Source: Amblyomma americanum | Taxonomy: Eukaryota; Arthropoda; Arachnida; Ixodida; Ixodidae | Direction of reading: 5' to 3' | DNA: 64,000 nt | NCBI RefSeq assembly: GCF_052857255.1 | Contig: NC_135500.1 | Location: 52,415,272 to 52,479,271 of the forward strand | Part shown: positions 1 to 12,288 of the stretch, piece after piece | How the letters are laid out: each line of letters starts with the position of its first letter | Numbering within the stretch: position 1 is the stretch's first letter | Made by a program: the position numbers and the translations under genes | Notes under the pieces: generated by a model | Seen by the model: the letters and a program-made list of their open reading frames with translations, nothing else | The model's database searches: none | Told to the model about the DNA's origin: nothing

Positions 1-151
1 CCAGGTGGTCGAAATTATTCCGGAGCCCTCCACTACGGCACCTCTTCTTCCTTTCTTCTTTCACCCCTCCTTTATCCCTTCCCTTACGGCGCGGTTCAGG
101 TGTCCAACGATATATGAGACATACTGCGCCATTTCATTCCCCCCAAAACCA

Positions 152-188
<37 letters not shown>
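1..188 (+). mobile_element. Ruka-like SINE, 3' part with (ATT)n tail
   Basis: This is the 3' two-thirds of a tRNA-derived SINE. It starts at the block ccaggtggtcgaaatt that follows the tRNA-related head in the fuller copies at 3957-4238 and 29838-30161, and it ends in an (ATT)n microsatellite at about 161-188. The head lies outside the window or is missing. SINEs encode no protein and depend on LINE machinery. An open frame starting at base 5 runs through the SINE into the following LINE by chance. Confidence 0.85.
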
Positions 189-189
<1 letters not shown>

Positions 190-2065
190 AAATGTCACCC
201 CAGCAACAATGGAGGCAGTTTATTGCCATAAGAAAGCACGAACGAAGACGCAGCAGTTTTTATCGGAAAAGGAGATGCTCCTTCACTTTGAAAAATGCCC
301 TCTAGACGTCGTGAAGCTTCAGAACACCATGCTACACACTGTTCTGAAGCCACGCAGGAAACTACCCACAGGTGGTAATGAAATCACAATTGATGGCAAG
401 ATTGTGCGCGGTGATGCTCTCGCCAATGCTAAGAACATGCATTTTATTAAAGTAGGCTCGAATGCCTGTACAACAAAGAATTGCACTGATCAGTCAGTAT
501 CGACCATAGCACCGTTATGCGAGTCAATTTATATGCGCCCAACAACTCCTCACGAAGTAGAAATGTTAATAAACAAGCTTAAAAATAATGCTGCTGCTGG
601 AATCGATGTCATCGGCCCGATTGAGTTGAAGTATATATCCGCAGTGATATCCGTTAGTTTGGCCTTTATTATAAACCTTACGTTGTCCACAGGAGTCTTT
701 CCACAAAAGTTAAAGGTAGCAAGAGTCACCCCTATATATGAAGTCGCGGGCCCTGAAAACTTAGCAAATTACCGCCCTATATCCGCCCTGCCAACGCTTT
801 CAAAAAGTTTTGAAGGTGTCATTCATAACCGATTAGTGTCATTTTTTGATAAACATAACATTATTACAGAAAGTCAATATGGTTTTCGAAAAGGGAAATC
901 AACGGAGCAGGCTTTGTTATACATTAAGGATAAAATAATTTCTAACATTGAGGATCGAAAATACACTGTAGGACTTTTTCTCGATATTAAAAAGGCGTTC
1001 CATTCTATACAATACAACATCTTACTACACAAATTATCTATGTACGGTGTACGTGGTGTTGCCCAGCAACTTCTATCTTCTTATCTTTATGATCGATATC
1101 AAATAGTACTCATTAATGGCTCATGTTCATCACAGTTAAAACTAACTCAGGGTGTCCCACAGGGAGCGATATTAGGACCGTTGCTCTTCCTCGCGTATAT
1201 TAATGATATTGTGAAAATACCTGAATCACCAGAGATCAGTATGTATGCAGATGACACTAATATTTTTTTCACATCGCATGAGATAACAGCACTCGAAACC
1301 AAAGTAAATAACTATCTAGTGCACTTGTCCAGCTGGCTGAAGGAAAATATGCTAGAACTGAATTCAAAAAAGACAACATTTATCGTATTTCGCCCAGTTA
1401 ACAAACCACTGCATAAAAGAATAACACTTAAGTTTGATGACAAATGTCTTTCCTTGGTTAAAGAACAAAAATTCCTTGGCGTATGGTTCCAGGAAGAATT
1501 GTCATGGACGCCACATGTGAATCATCTAACAAATGAACTAGCACGAACCGTAGGATGTTTATACAAAGTAGGGCACATAATTCCTCTATGCCTAAAACAA
1601 CTGTTGTACAACTCCCTGTTCTATTCAAAACTAATATATGGGATGATGGTGTGGGGAACCACCACAAAGGGCAATTACAATAAGCTCATAATACTGCAGA
1701 AAAAGATATTACGTTGTTATGAAAATTATTATGGACGTTACCAGCTCCTACAAACTTCTCCTTTGTTCTTAAAATATAAAATGCTGAGGACTGATCAGCT
1801 ATACTACTATAAACTACTTCAGTTCGTACAACTCCGGAAGCTGCACATTTGTGACAGGGAAGAAAACTCCACTTATCCTTTCCGACACAATAAAAGACGC
1901 ATACCAAAAACTAGAACCAATTACGGTAAACAAACAGTTCCTTATCAAATGGCTTCGATTCTTAATAAACTTGAAGGTAACTTGAATTTCGCATCTAATA
2001 TTAGCAGATTCAAAAAGCACATTAAAGATGTCCTAATAATATCAGGTGTTTTGTACGGGGAGTGA
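189..2065 (+). CDS. CR1/jockey-like non-LTR retrotransposon reverse transcriptase, 5'-truncated
   Basis: Reverse transcriptase region of a LINE, copying element RNA at a nicked target. Numbered from the upstream in-frame ATG at base 5, the fingers motif NYRPIS lies near residue 256, the first catalytic Asp in FLDIKKAF is residue 327, GVPQGAILGPLLF starts at 383 and the catalytic YADD box is residues 414-417. A long C-terminal thumb region follows, ending in the IPKTRTNYG block seen in related LINE tails. The endonuclease and ORF1 are absent, so the copy is truncated on the left. There is no internal stop, unusual in this window, so it may be young. KAFH replaces the usual KAFD. The true start is not in the window because the in-frame ATG at 5 lies in SINE sequence. 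Clade assignment is from motif style only. Confidence 0.85.
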
Positions 2066-2420
2066 CGAGTACATATGACATGCATACTCAGGATGTATTC
2101 TTCTTTTGTACTTTGGTTTTTCACTTTATTTTTGTAATAAGTGTCCTTCAATGTATTGTCTACTGAACAAAATCTCTGTATAATATCCTTGCATTTTTTT
2201 TTGTACTTATCATATTGTGTTAATGTTGTGGTTATAATAGCATAATTTACCCACATTTGTTTTAATTATGTGACTTACCTTCTTGTTATGCTCAAATTTG
2301 TATTGCACTTCCGTCGACTGCAGAGGGACAGAGGCCTCGTCAGGCGCCACAGCCTTTAGCCTCTGCCCCTGCAGCAGATGCTGTAACTGCTCTGCTGAAA
2401 TAAATCTTTCTTTCTTCTTC
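2066..2420 (+). other. 3' UTR of the CR1-like LINE
   Basis: A/T-rich stretch directly after the RT stop codon. It ends with an aataaa signal at 2399-2404 followed by a pyrimidine-rich run. Position and the terminal aataaa fit the 3' end of the LINE. The exact element end is inferred. Confidence 0.5.
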
Positions 2421-3781
2421 AAAAGATGGCCGTGCATGTAAGAAAATTATTTCCTGATGTTGCGCATGGCTGACTCAACTAAGTGAGTAGAGCAGGCATA
2501 CGGGCTATCATTAAGTGCAAGTAAGATTGCCTTGTAGGTTTTGTTGCATACGTGTACATTTTGTTCGTTTAAATGCGGTCAGTTTCTATAAAGACGTTAT
2601 GCATAAAGATTTGCTCTTGCAATGTTCAAAACAGCACATGGAAGTGACACCTGCTTGCGGTTGAACCATCCCAATATACTGGCTGTAATGCTTAACCAGC
2701 AATTAGCATTATAGCAGAGCGTGCATCTCGACATTGAGACGTAATATAGCATCAACAAGACCTCTTTCATACTCATTTATGCATTCTCAGCGGTTCACCA
2801 TGAACTGTTGAATATAACAGTGCATGAACTACCGCAGTTTTTATCAAGTTGTGACAGTTTTTTGTGCGATGATCTCACAAGGTTCCTCTTAGCATCTCTG
2901 CATAGTTCCAAAGTTCTAGGTGCACCGAGAAACAGCTATTGCTAATGCTGCAGCAGATTTCATATTTCCAACGCCTTTTGCTTTTAAATTGCTCCTACAC
3001 ATGGCCTTACATTGCATACTGACCGTGATTTTCAGGTTTTAGACACCATGAGCCTGTTTCGAGTATGCACAGGAAGTCGGTAAATTAAGCAGACCCTTCT
3101 CGTGCTCCACAGTTTTCCAGTAAGAGCATGGGCAGCACACTGCAAGCGGCTGTGCCAGCCATGCCAAGATTTCTTCATGGCCAATGTGCTGCAGTCTCCT
3201 GAGTAACACTGGCAAAACACCCTCAGGGAAGTGCAGCATGGCACAAAGAACGTTTCCTCAAGATAACTGCCAGTGAGGCCCGTACCATTCCCATCAAAGC
3301 TGGCCCTGAGAAGTGGGTACCGAAGCAAACACACCCAAGCTTCTATCACAACGCCAGCACACGGTAAGGAGACTCATTGACGGCAGCCTTTGGTGTTGTG
3401 CCTCAGTTGCTCTGCATGGCATGCTGAAGTTTACGCCTAGGATTCAAAAATGCTATGGCAAGTTTTACAGTACAAGAACTATTGCTAAACCCTGTTTTGC
3501 ATGTGATGCTGACAATAGATCGGTTGCGGCACTATGCTTTGATTTTGTACAGCAGCACTTTTGCGTATTTGCAGTAAGAGCTCTCTATTACTGCATTATG
3601 CAGAGTGGCAATTTGCAGGCCGGATTTGCCTGCAAAGCATGAAAGTAGCACTGTGTGGTTGTAATTTGCGATGTAAATTTCTATTCATTGATTCCAACAG
3701 CAAAGCACAACTTGACTGCCGGTTCATTGCAAATCGCATGTAAATTACAAGCCTGAAAGCATAAATTGGAAGTTGATATTT
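2421..3781. other. no recognised gene
   Basis: About 1.36 kb without a gene I can support. Reverse-strand frames over 3032-3349 are open for 66-105 codons, but no motif is recognisable and the apparent continuation switches frame. It could include a decayed exon. No tRNA, terminal repeats or tandem repeats were seen. Confidence 0.4.
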
Positions 3782-3956
3782 GAAGGAGGTGCCGTAGTGA
3801 AGGGCTCCGGAATAATTTCGACCACCTGGAAATCTTTAACGTGCACTGACATCGCACAGCACACGGGCGCCTTAGCGCTTTTTCCTCCATAAAAACGCAG
3901 CCGCCGCGGTCGTGTTCGAAGCCGGGAACTCCGGATCAGTAGTCGAGCACCCTAAC
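3782..3956 (-). mobile_element. Ruka-like SINE, left arm of a head-to-head pair
   Basis: Reverse-strand SINE copy holding the tRNA-like head (missing its first bases) and the central body, but lacking the pyrimidine-rich region and (ATT)n tail. It abuts the forward copy at 3957. The box-B region reads cccggcttcgaa instead of the family cccgggttcgaac. The neighbouring copy has the same change, so the two are probably an inverted duplication. Arms of roughly 150 bp face each other around a 20-base loop (3938-3957). Confidence 0.85.
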
Positions 3957-4238
3957 CGATCCGGAGTTCCCGGCTTCGAACCCGACCGCGGCGGCTGCGT
4001 TTTTATGGAGGAAAAACGCTATGGCGCCCGTGTGCTGTGCGATGTCAGTGCACGTTAAAGATCCCCAGGTGGTCGAAATTATTCCGGAGCCCTCCACTAC
4101 GGCACCTCCTCCTTCCTTTCTTCTTTCACTCGCTTCCTTATCCCTTCCCTTACGGCGCGGTTCGGGTGTCCAACGATATATGAGACAGATACTGCGCCAT
4201 TTCCTTTCCCGAAAAAACCAGTTATTATTTATTATTAT
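3957..4238 (+). mobile_element. Ruka-like SINE, right arm of a head-to-head pair
   Basis: Forward SINE copy. It has the tRNA-like box-B region, the conserved body (atggaggaaaaacgct, then ccaggtggtcgaaat), a pyrimidine-rich segment, and an ATT-rich tail at about 4210-4238. The first ~30 bases of the tRNA-related head (box A) are absent. It shares the cccggcttcgaa variant with the reverse copy immediately to its left. Confidence 0.88.
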
Positions 4239-4339
4239 ATTTATAACATTGTGAATGCTTGGTTTCTGTATTGCAATATACTAGTCGCCGTTGAAGTTAC
4301 TTTAAGATGAGGCAGACTAATTCATTAGAACATGAATGT

Positions 4340-4895
4340 GATTTTTACATGAACGAATGGAAAAAGAAAAAGCACCGGAAAAAACATGTGAAACGTGTGA
4401 AAACCGGAGTCTACGAAATACCTCTGTCACGCGGACGCGCCTACATTGGTCAAACAGGGCGCTGTTTGAATAAACGGTTTCGAGATCACAAAAGATCCCG
4501 AAAGAGCGCCATTAGCAGATAATTAGAAAAACATTCCAGAGGGCATGAATGCGATCCGCAGCTTAGCAACACAACGGTCATCACGTCATATTTTGATCAA
4601 CGGACCAGAGAGATTGAAGAAGCCTTCAACATCCGACAAAAGAGCGACGTATGCGGCAGCATACCTTCAATAGCGCTTCGTGACAGAGAAATTGATTATC
4701 TGCGTGTGATGTCTTAATATTTTACCATGTGTACATCTTATGTGTTTTTCATTATTTCCTTTCCTTCTTATACGAGCGAGATGTATATATTCGACGAAAG
4801 TGCATTAAAAATGTGGTTGTTAGAGCCGTGTCCAGCCTATCGTCTCGTGCTGCGCTGCTCCCGTCACAAGATCATGCACCAACCAGCCCAAATTT
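4340..4895 (+). mobile_element. Penelope-like element 3' fragment with GIY-YIG endonuclease and intact 3' tail
   Basis: C-terminal part of a Penelope-like retroelement. After a Lys-rich linker the frame reads GVYEIPL, then AYIGQTGRCLNKRF, the two halves of a GIY-YIG nuclease domain. An in-frame TAA follows near 4522, and the downstream frame continues to TREIEEAF and a final stop near 4717, the usual PLE C-terminus. The RT is missing. After the stop a ~150 bp 3' region ends with the tail ATGCACCAACCAGCCC at 4874-4889. That tail is important because the same type of terminus occurs on the palindromic mini-elements in this window. GIY-YIG plus RT is the known PLE architecture (Athena-type PLEs lack it). 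Confidence 0.8.
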
Positions 4896-5276
4896 TCACC
4901 TTGTTAAAGCACATTTCATGTAAAAAGGTAAGTCCGAATGGCCGAGCCAGCATGCATTCACGCGAGTGGACAGATGTATTACACCACCTGTAACTAAAGC
5001 ATGTGCCTGAAATTTGGCCCATACGTGCGCTCAGATGTCTGAAGTATGCATGAAAAAGAAGAAATAATTTTATTGAGCCAGAGCCAAGAAATCCAGCATT
5101 AACCTTCTGGGGCTTTCCCTGAGACGCACAACTTTTTGGGGACGGCTGGGTGTGGGGTCGTTTTTTGGATGTGTTCGAGAAAAATGAGCACCTCCTGGGG
5201 AGATTCCAAATGTCCTGATGGGCTATTTCTTGGAGATTGTGAGGAGTTGGGCCTAACAAACACAAAACCAACAAAC

Positions 5277-5655
5277 ACAAAAAGCACCGAAAAAACATGT
5301 GAAATGTGTGAAAAGCGGGATTTATGAAATACCTCTGTCATGCGGACGCACCTACATTGGTGAGACAGGGCTCTGTTTGAATGAACGGTTTCGAGAGCAC
5401 AAAAAATCCTTTAAGGGCGCCATCAGCAGTGAATTAGCAATGGTCATCACGTCATATTTTGATCAACGTACCAGGGAGATTGAAAATAAATCAGCGACTA
5501 TTCTCGGCTCTCTCTTCTTTGTTTCGTGCTGCGCTGCTCCCGCCACAAGAACATTAAATGTGCTAAAATTTTACGCACAAACGAAATATGAATTCAAAAA
5601 GTCGCCTGATCCCGCCCATATAACAAGAAATAGCAGCGCAATACAGATGTAATTT
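5277..5655 (+). mobile_element. Second Penelope-like GIY-YIG fragment, internally deleted
   Basis: Same family and orientation as the fragment at 4340. It has a Lys-rich start, GIYEIPL, then TYIGETGLCLNERF, so both GIY and YIG half-motifs are visible. Part of the downstream linker is deleted, and the element then joins the same 3' region (cgtgctgcgctgctcccg) used by the first copy, but without its terminal tail. The 380 bp between the two fragments (4896-5276) shows no gene; ORFs there are antisense or chance frames. Confidence 0.75.
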
Positions 5656-6164
5656 CAGTTTATTAGATGTGTTGTTTGTATTGAAATGTTTAGAAACAGG
5701 AGGTGCATATGAATGCCCCATTTAACACAGAATGTACGTAGCACTACGGCATCAGCATATAATAATAGCCAAATTTTTCTCTAGCTCTGAGAAATCTAAA
5801 AAAGGAAGAAATAAAAACTTAATACAGGCTTGAAGTTAACGCACCTTAAGCAAACATTCTAAGGGGTCAAAAGCATATATGCACACGCAAAAGGAAACGC
5901 ATGCAAAGAGAAACCTGGGTGAGAAAAGAAAAGACGATATGGGCGTACGATACAGATACGCGGTTTCAGGTCACGGATTTTCTGCAGGCTGAAACCTCCC
6001 TCTCGCTTTGCCTCTCGCATCAGCCTCGGAGTAAGCTTCAGCGACGTGTTATGAAAACAGGAAGAAAAAAAGTATTTCTACTAGGCGAAAATAAAAATCG
6101 AGCATAAATCAACATACCTTGACAACGTTGCCAACGAAAACTCGGGGATGAAATAAAATGATGC

Positions 6165-6167
<3 letters not shown>
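5656..6167. other. no recognised gene
   Basis: A/T-rich sequence with no supported coding region. A 68-codon frame at 5901-6107 shows no motif. Confidence 0.4.

Positions 6168-6251
<84 letters not shown>
6168..6251. repeat. (AT)n microsatellite, about 84 bp
   Basis: Uninterrupted alternating TA/AT run of about 42 dinucleotides. The open frame across it (repeating Ile-Tyr) is an artefact. Confidence 0.98.
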
Positions 6252-6253
<2 letters not shown>

Positions 6254-8531
6254 AATTCAACGCAACCTTCTGTCCTGCGCCTTCTCACGGCTCAGCGAAC
6301 GCTCAAACAAACGCGTTACATCCTCGTTACACCTCCGTTTTATTTTCTTGTGACTAATTGTGGAGATAAGACTGCTTGGAGCCGGATGGAAAGGGGGGGG
6401 GGGGGCGTCTTGAAGCAGGAGCCCTGGCGCGCCGCACCCATGTATAGCAGACCTCGCGTACGGCACAATACGGCGTGGGAGGCGAGATCAAGGTGATCAA
6501 GGCACAAGTAATCCGGTGGGGGTGGGTTGGGAGTCAGCGACGCGAACACAACACAAACTATACCGCTGCGACAGCACGACAATGTAGGTAGAACAGGTTA
6601 TTCCATGGGCACTCGCAGCAAGAGTGTAGTGGGCCTCCGAAGATCTCTCCCGCCTATGACCGCAGTGGACGGCCACGCTGCCATCAGCATTACGGCACAG
6701 TCGTCGCAGGAGCTTAGGGATGCAGAGTGCGCGCTAGGAGTCGCCCATTGCCTTGAAATCCGCTGCCGCGAACGACGCCTGTAAGAGAGTCATTACCTTG
6801 AAATCCGCTGCCGCGAACAACGCCTGTAAGAGCGCGATTATGGTGTAGGGCCGTGAAGCTGCGCAAAAAACTTGCGATGCGCCGCGCGCCGCTGCACCAG
6901 TTCCAAAAGGAATTATGTGGGCACGCCGAGGTGCGCGGGAAAGGTGCCATGAATTCGTAGCTACGAAGTTCACGACAGCCTAGTGATGCAAGAGCTGCCG
7001 CGCTCTGGGGCTTGCGCGCGAGCGGCTAGGGGCTGCGCGAATACGTCTGCGCAAGATGGTGTCCGTCCAGCGAGGAAGCCGGGCGAGCGACGGGAGGCCA
7101 TTACTGCGCCTCTGCTAGACAGCGGCGCAACGAGGACTGCTGGTAGTTGGGTAGCTGCGCATGGCGCAGAGACCGCCGCGCCGTGCTGAAGTTGGAAACA
7201 CTATAGAAGGCGGGCACGTTGGTGACCGCCGCTCCCGGCGGTGCGATGAAAAGACAGACCACCGTCGCCTTTCTGTCTGCAGCATGGAGCCGACGGCCCA
7301 CGAGAGAGATGCTGGGTGAACTGTGCTTCCTTCGGCTTTTCGAACAAAACTGTTTGATCTCTCAAAACGCCGAGTGCAAGAGCAAAACTTTCTCTCCCCC
7401 GTAGCTTTTGGCGAGAGGGAGAGAGAAAAGGAAGCGAGGAGTCAATTTGTATTTTTTGTTGAAAAGCATTGGTCCCAAAAATATTCTCTCAGTTACCTTT
7501 CTGGGACCAAGATGCTATAATTTGTTTTTGTTTCTGCTTAACACCCTCGAAAAACGTTTCTAGGCTATTAGTGGGCACACTGCCCTTTTGCTTGCGTTTC
7601 TGTGTCCTGCCTCTACGGCCTGGAAATGTTCGATAAATGTTGTACTGGCACTGGGACATTCCATCCTTTCTGGGCGCACCTGGGGAGGTATGTTGTATGC
7701 TGGGACATGTACCTCCGTCGGACGTCCATGGGAGATCGCGGATCTACCACGGATATCCGTATATCCGAAAAGGGACGTACATCGTATGCCCGCTGGACGT
7801 ACAGTGGTTGATTGGGCGCCGACAGCAAAAGGAATTTAATTCTTCAGCGAGAAAAGGTCGTCGGCCCCCGGTAACTCTGACAATGCAGTTCGGGGTTCTT
7901 CCCCAATTTTCTCACAGGTTTGGGCAGCGTCCGAAACGCGCGATGCACTGTCAGTGTTCTACCCCTCGTGTACGGCCGGTCAGCAGCGGATGAGTCGGCG
8001 CCGGAAGGATTAGCGCGGGTAGCTGGCATCGAGGAACCCTAAGCGCGGGCGTCGCGCATCTCAGTAAATCACTACTTCCTACGGATACGACCTCTCCCGA
8101 GAAACGGAGGGGGGACGAAGACCCAGCTTCTGGCGCGTACCTGGGGAAAGAATAGAGAATTTGTGCTTTCCACTCTCCTCACTCTATTTTGCCGCGCGTG
8201 GAATAAACTTCCAGTGGCTGTCTTTTTCTTCTGCATACGTGCGCGGTTTCGCCGTGCTCGATTTCCTTCCGAGTTGCGGTAGCTCGCTGGTGTTGATTCA
8301 AGTTCAGTCTGGAAAAAAGTTCAACAACGAAACCATGCTTGCTCCTACTGAGGAGGGCCTTGGCTTCGGTTGGGAATGCCTCCTGGATGTTGCTGCTTCG
8401 GCAGAACATACTGTCGTTTTGCGAAGCGACATTGCCAGCGAAGAAGGGGTCTCGGAGTGGGTGAAACGTTACAGTGCTGCTACGAATACATCATGGATCA
8501 TCTGCAGCGCCCAAAAGGAGGGCAAATGTTT
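6252..8531. other. unrecognised region, mixed G/C-rich
   Basis: Contains a 13-base G run at 6393-6405, a 45-bp tandem duplication at 6751-6840 (listed separately) and several frames under 150 codons with no recognisable domain. It is more G/C-rich than its surroundings. It may contain promoter or first-exon material, but nothing decides this. Confidence 0.35.
6751..6840. repeat. 45-bp tandem duplication
   Basis: Two adjacent copies starting with ccttgaaatccgctgccg at 6751 and 6796, differing at a few positions (for example aacgacgcc versus aacaacgcc). Confidence 0.92.
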
Positions 8532-9235
8532 TCAATTTCAATTTCAATTTATTTCCCATGTATACATGGTGAGGGTCGAGGGAAGAAAGCCAGAATTTTT
8601 GGCTTGACATTCCCCTCGGCCCCTACATTGCAACGCAGCAGGCAACATACATACACAAAAATCATCAGAAAAGACAATGAAGAAATGAAGCGTACACAAA
8701 AAAATGATAACAAAAAAGCAACAGAAAAATATACTGCACAGAAAAACATGTCATTGATTATTCAAATCAGGTCAACACTTTATGCAACGAAAGAGATAAG
8801 GAAGTAATGAAAGCATGATGAAATCTAAAAAGTTGCACATACATCCTGTATAATTTTTCGGCATGCTCGTGATACATCAACTTTTGCGGAATGAAACTTA
8901 TTTAAAAAACGGGGCAGCGTGTTTGCTAGGCTATATGTACCATATATTGTGCGGCATGTTGGAATATGCCATAGTTCGTTGTGTCTGCTAGGGTAAGCTT
9001 GCACATTTAGCGAAAGGTGTGCCGTGTCACGCAACTAATTCACATTTTGTCTTAGGTCCTTCTTATATCTTTCAGCCAGCCTAATATTATACATTTCAGA
9101 TAATGTTACGGCCTTGAACTGGCGGGATAAGTCGCATGTGTTTATATCTGAACCGACGTTGAGTATTGCACGTAGAGCCAAAAGTAGATCTAAATTTTTT
9201 ACTCCGCGCTTTCGGCACATACTTTATTGTGCGAT
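8532..9235 (-). mobile_element. CR1-like LINE 3' end, 5'-truncated
   Basis: On the reverse strand a frame from 9220 to 8825 holds one in-frame stop (between 9037 and 9034) and matches the C-terminal tail of CR1-like LINEs (SRHNELWHIP, then TIYGTYSLANTLPRFLN). This is comparable with the IPKTRTNYG tail of the LINE ending at 2065. The 3' UTR runs down to 8532 and ends with short (tttcaa)n-type tandem units, typical of CR1 termini. RT core and endonuclease are missing. Confidence 0.65.
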
Positions 9236-10754
9236 TATGACCCGGGTCGCCGGCAAACGCATTAAAAAAGTGTCTTGTTAGCAGTTTTTGAAAATGCCTA
9301 CCTCACTGGACCTTCAGCTTTCTTTGTAATGCCAAAAAAATTTGCAAGCCTCATGCCAGGAGATAGCTTTCCTTAACGTAAGTTAGGAACAAATATTTGT
9401 TCTCCTTACAAAGAAAGCAATCTGCCCTAACCCTTTTCAGCCAAATATTGCGCCTAGACAAAACTACAACGTAGCACACCCACCAAACGGGCAGTGAGCG
9501 TAAACATCTGCACACGGAGGTACTAACATGTGATATGCCTTGAAAGAATTGTACCCCTTTGTGTAACGCAGGTGCATGAGCACTTTATGCTCCGAGTGAA
9601 AGAAAGATCCCACCCAATCCCATTTTTAGAGAAATTGTCAAAACATAGAACAGCATACAACGGAGATAAAGGACTTGCGATAAGTTGATCACAAGGCCAG
9701 GACTTATGAAGGACTACTCAATAGAATAACAAAAAAAGGGCTTGGTGAAGTTTTGAGGTCTGACTAGCAGTAATACCAAATTTAAAGCACTGTTAAACTG
9801 CGACTCCTGAGGTTTATCAAACATTTAAAGTTGACAGTATCATCACATCTATAGAGTCCACTCTACAAGACAACAAACCATTTTTAAAGTTATTTAATGG
9901 AAGCATTTTAAAAAAGCAAAAACAGCAAGCCGAAACTGAAACTCAGCCTGTGGCCAGGGGCGTGCTTCGCGTGATGCTGAAATGCCTTCACAGCATTATT
10001 GAAAAATATGCATATTCGTCTTGCATGGCTGGAGCAGCGACTGAGAACTGAGTCATTTCATAAAATTTTACGATGACCTAAAACAGCATGAAAGTTTTGT
10101 TAGTGAAGTAGCCAGAAAGTCTTAATGCACGGGGAATGTTTGTGATGCCGAAAATGCAGTCTTGCTTAAAGCAGTCACCTCAACAGACGCCACGGAAATG
10201 ACAAACTTCAAAACTTATTTGCGCCGGAATGGAATATTGCGTAGCCACCAAACTCAGAGAAAACCATACCGTATAGGCATGTTTTTGCTGAAAAAATTAG
10301 GAGTTAACACTGCAATACTTTTGCCCTACTTTAATGTAGACTTGTAACGGCGGTGATGGCATTGTGTTGCGAGTTTGTTTAGTTATATTTTGCACATTTA
10401 GCTGTTTCATTTCCCTGGTGAGATGAAAGTGAACTGCCAGTAGCAATGCATAAAGTTACATTATACAGGCACATCATGCTTTGTTCTTTGTTGCATGGAA
10501 CAAGAAATCTCGCCTGAAATCACTAAAATGTCGCTGTGAAGATGGGCAGTAATGGCAATACCCTTCTTTCATTTTAATGTCTTTCCTACCATATAAAAAT
10601 TGTTTTCAGTGAAAATATGCTCTTCGTCCAAATAAGAGTAGGAATCGATGTAGGAATCAATTTGTTCTCAGTACCTCATAAGATAATCTGTGTTGCAACA
10701 CAAACTATGCTTTCATGCTATGCCATACTGAATCATTAAAACCCTTTTATGCAG
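9236..10754. other. no recognised gene
   Basis: A/T-rich. No domain-bearing frame was found. It lies directly upstream of the first recognisable exon of the MULE/SWIM gene, so earlier exons or 5' flank could be here. The 61-codon frame at 10162-10347 has no recognisable motif. Confidence 0.35.
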
Positions 10755-12059
10755 AAGTTGATGTGAAGGTGCACTCAGAGGGAGGAGCAGGCAGCTGGAC
10801 ACTCCTGGTAACTCCAATCATGAAGCATGCCCAGCAGCTGGAATCACCCTCCAAAGCCATCTTCGTTTATTCCACAGCGTCATGTGACTCAACAAGGAGC
10901 AGCGTGACAGTTATGCTGACAGCAACGTCAGCTGGTGTCATACCCATAGCAGTCATTGTACACAGCTGTCAGAATACTGAGGGCTACTCAGCTGGCTTCG
11001 AGCTCCTGAAGCACAACTACCTCTTTTGCTTTGGAGGCTGCGAGGTGGGCACATGTAAATTGTAAATTATACTGCACGTGTTTGACGAAATGCCAGGTAA
11101 AGCTAGAATACATGAATTAGGCAACATTATTTCAGAATACTGATCTGCACCAGCCTGTACTTTTTGAAAGCAGCAGAGACAGAGCCACTGCTTAACAATA
11201 CCAGCATTGGCCACAAGCCATGCCGGCAACTTCAAAGCTTCAACAGTTTGCTGCAAGAGGCGGTGTGACAATCTGCAAATTTTAAAATATCTGACTTTGC
11301 ACTTCAATAAAAAAAATCTGAGCTAATGCAAGCCTATCCCAATGATTCATAAATTCCTGCATGCCCAACCTGTCATGTCAGTAGAAAGTCCACTATATAG
11401 AAGACGAACCACAAATGAACAAGCTATAGAATTGAAGTGGTTAGCTTAAGCTTTCTTTGGTATAGGCTGCCTGACACGTTGAACTACGCTGTGTAAATAT
11501 CACCTCTACAGTGAAATATGAAGCTATGTTTGGCAAGGATAGAAATTATAGTTGCATAGTGTTAGGACCGTTTAAGTAATGCTGTCAAAGCCGAAGTGAA
11601 AAATACCCTCATAGCAACACAGAGTAATGTAGCAAGGTCAGATAAACTGACATACAATGCAGCTAAACTGTTGCCTCCCAAGGTTCGTTCTAATCATGTT
11701 ACCCTGCACCCGTAAATGTCTGTCATGGGAATAACTCAGCTGTTCCATAGCTGTCAATATGTGGCCTTTTCTTGTTGAAGGCACCAGAGACTTTTATGAC
11801 TGACATAAGTGCTGCTGAGAAAGCAGCAGTTCTTGAATATTGGTCAGAAGCCAGGCAGCTGCTATGCCACTTTCATGTAGCGCAGGCTGAGTGGCGGTGG
11901 CTGACGCTTGCCAAGCATGGTGTAAGCCTAAGTGAAGGGAAGTCACTGATGGCCATTTTTCAAAAGGTATAGAGTTTATTCATTATCAGCGATATAAAAA
12001 TCTGAATGCATGCAGAAACACCAATGAGCGACCGATTCAGAAGAAAGAGTTTCGATGTT

Positions 12060-12288
12060 TTTATGGGTGTTTATTCACCCAAAGCAACTCAGGCTATGAG
12101 GGACGCCATAGTGAAGGTCTCCGGATAATGTCGGCCCCATGGGGCTCTACATGCACTGACATCGCGCAGCACACAGGCCTCTAGCATCTCGATTCCATCG
12201 AAATGATACCGCTGTGGTTGGGATCGAACTAGCGTCTTTCGGGTCAGCAGCCAAGCGCCATAAGCACTGAGCCACCGCGGTGGCAAGG
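12060..12288 (-). mobile_element. tRNA-derived SINE, second family
   Basis: Reverse-strand SINE in intron 2 of the MULE/SWIM gene. Its tRNA-like head at about 12215-12288 carries box-A-like (ccaccgcggtggctcagtgc read on the reverse strand) and box-B-like (ggatcgaac) segments. The body shares the tgcactgacatcgcgcagcac core with the Ruka-like copies, but the 3' end is different (gcctgagttgctttgggtg). No convincing target-site duplication was seen. Confidence 0.75.

Noticed and set aside
5..2065. A single 686-codon gene starting at base 5
   Set aside because: The first ~60 codons are SINE sequence with an (ATT)n-encoded Ile run; the fusion to the LINE RT is a chance in-frame junction.
6158..6496. 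112-codon frame with repeating Tyr-Ile
   Set aside because: It is the translation of the (AT)n microsatellite.
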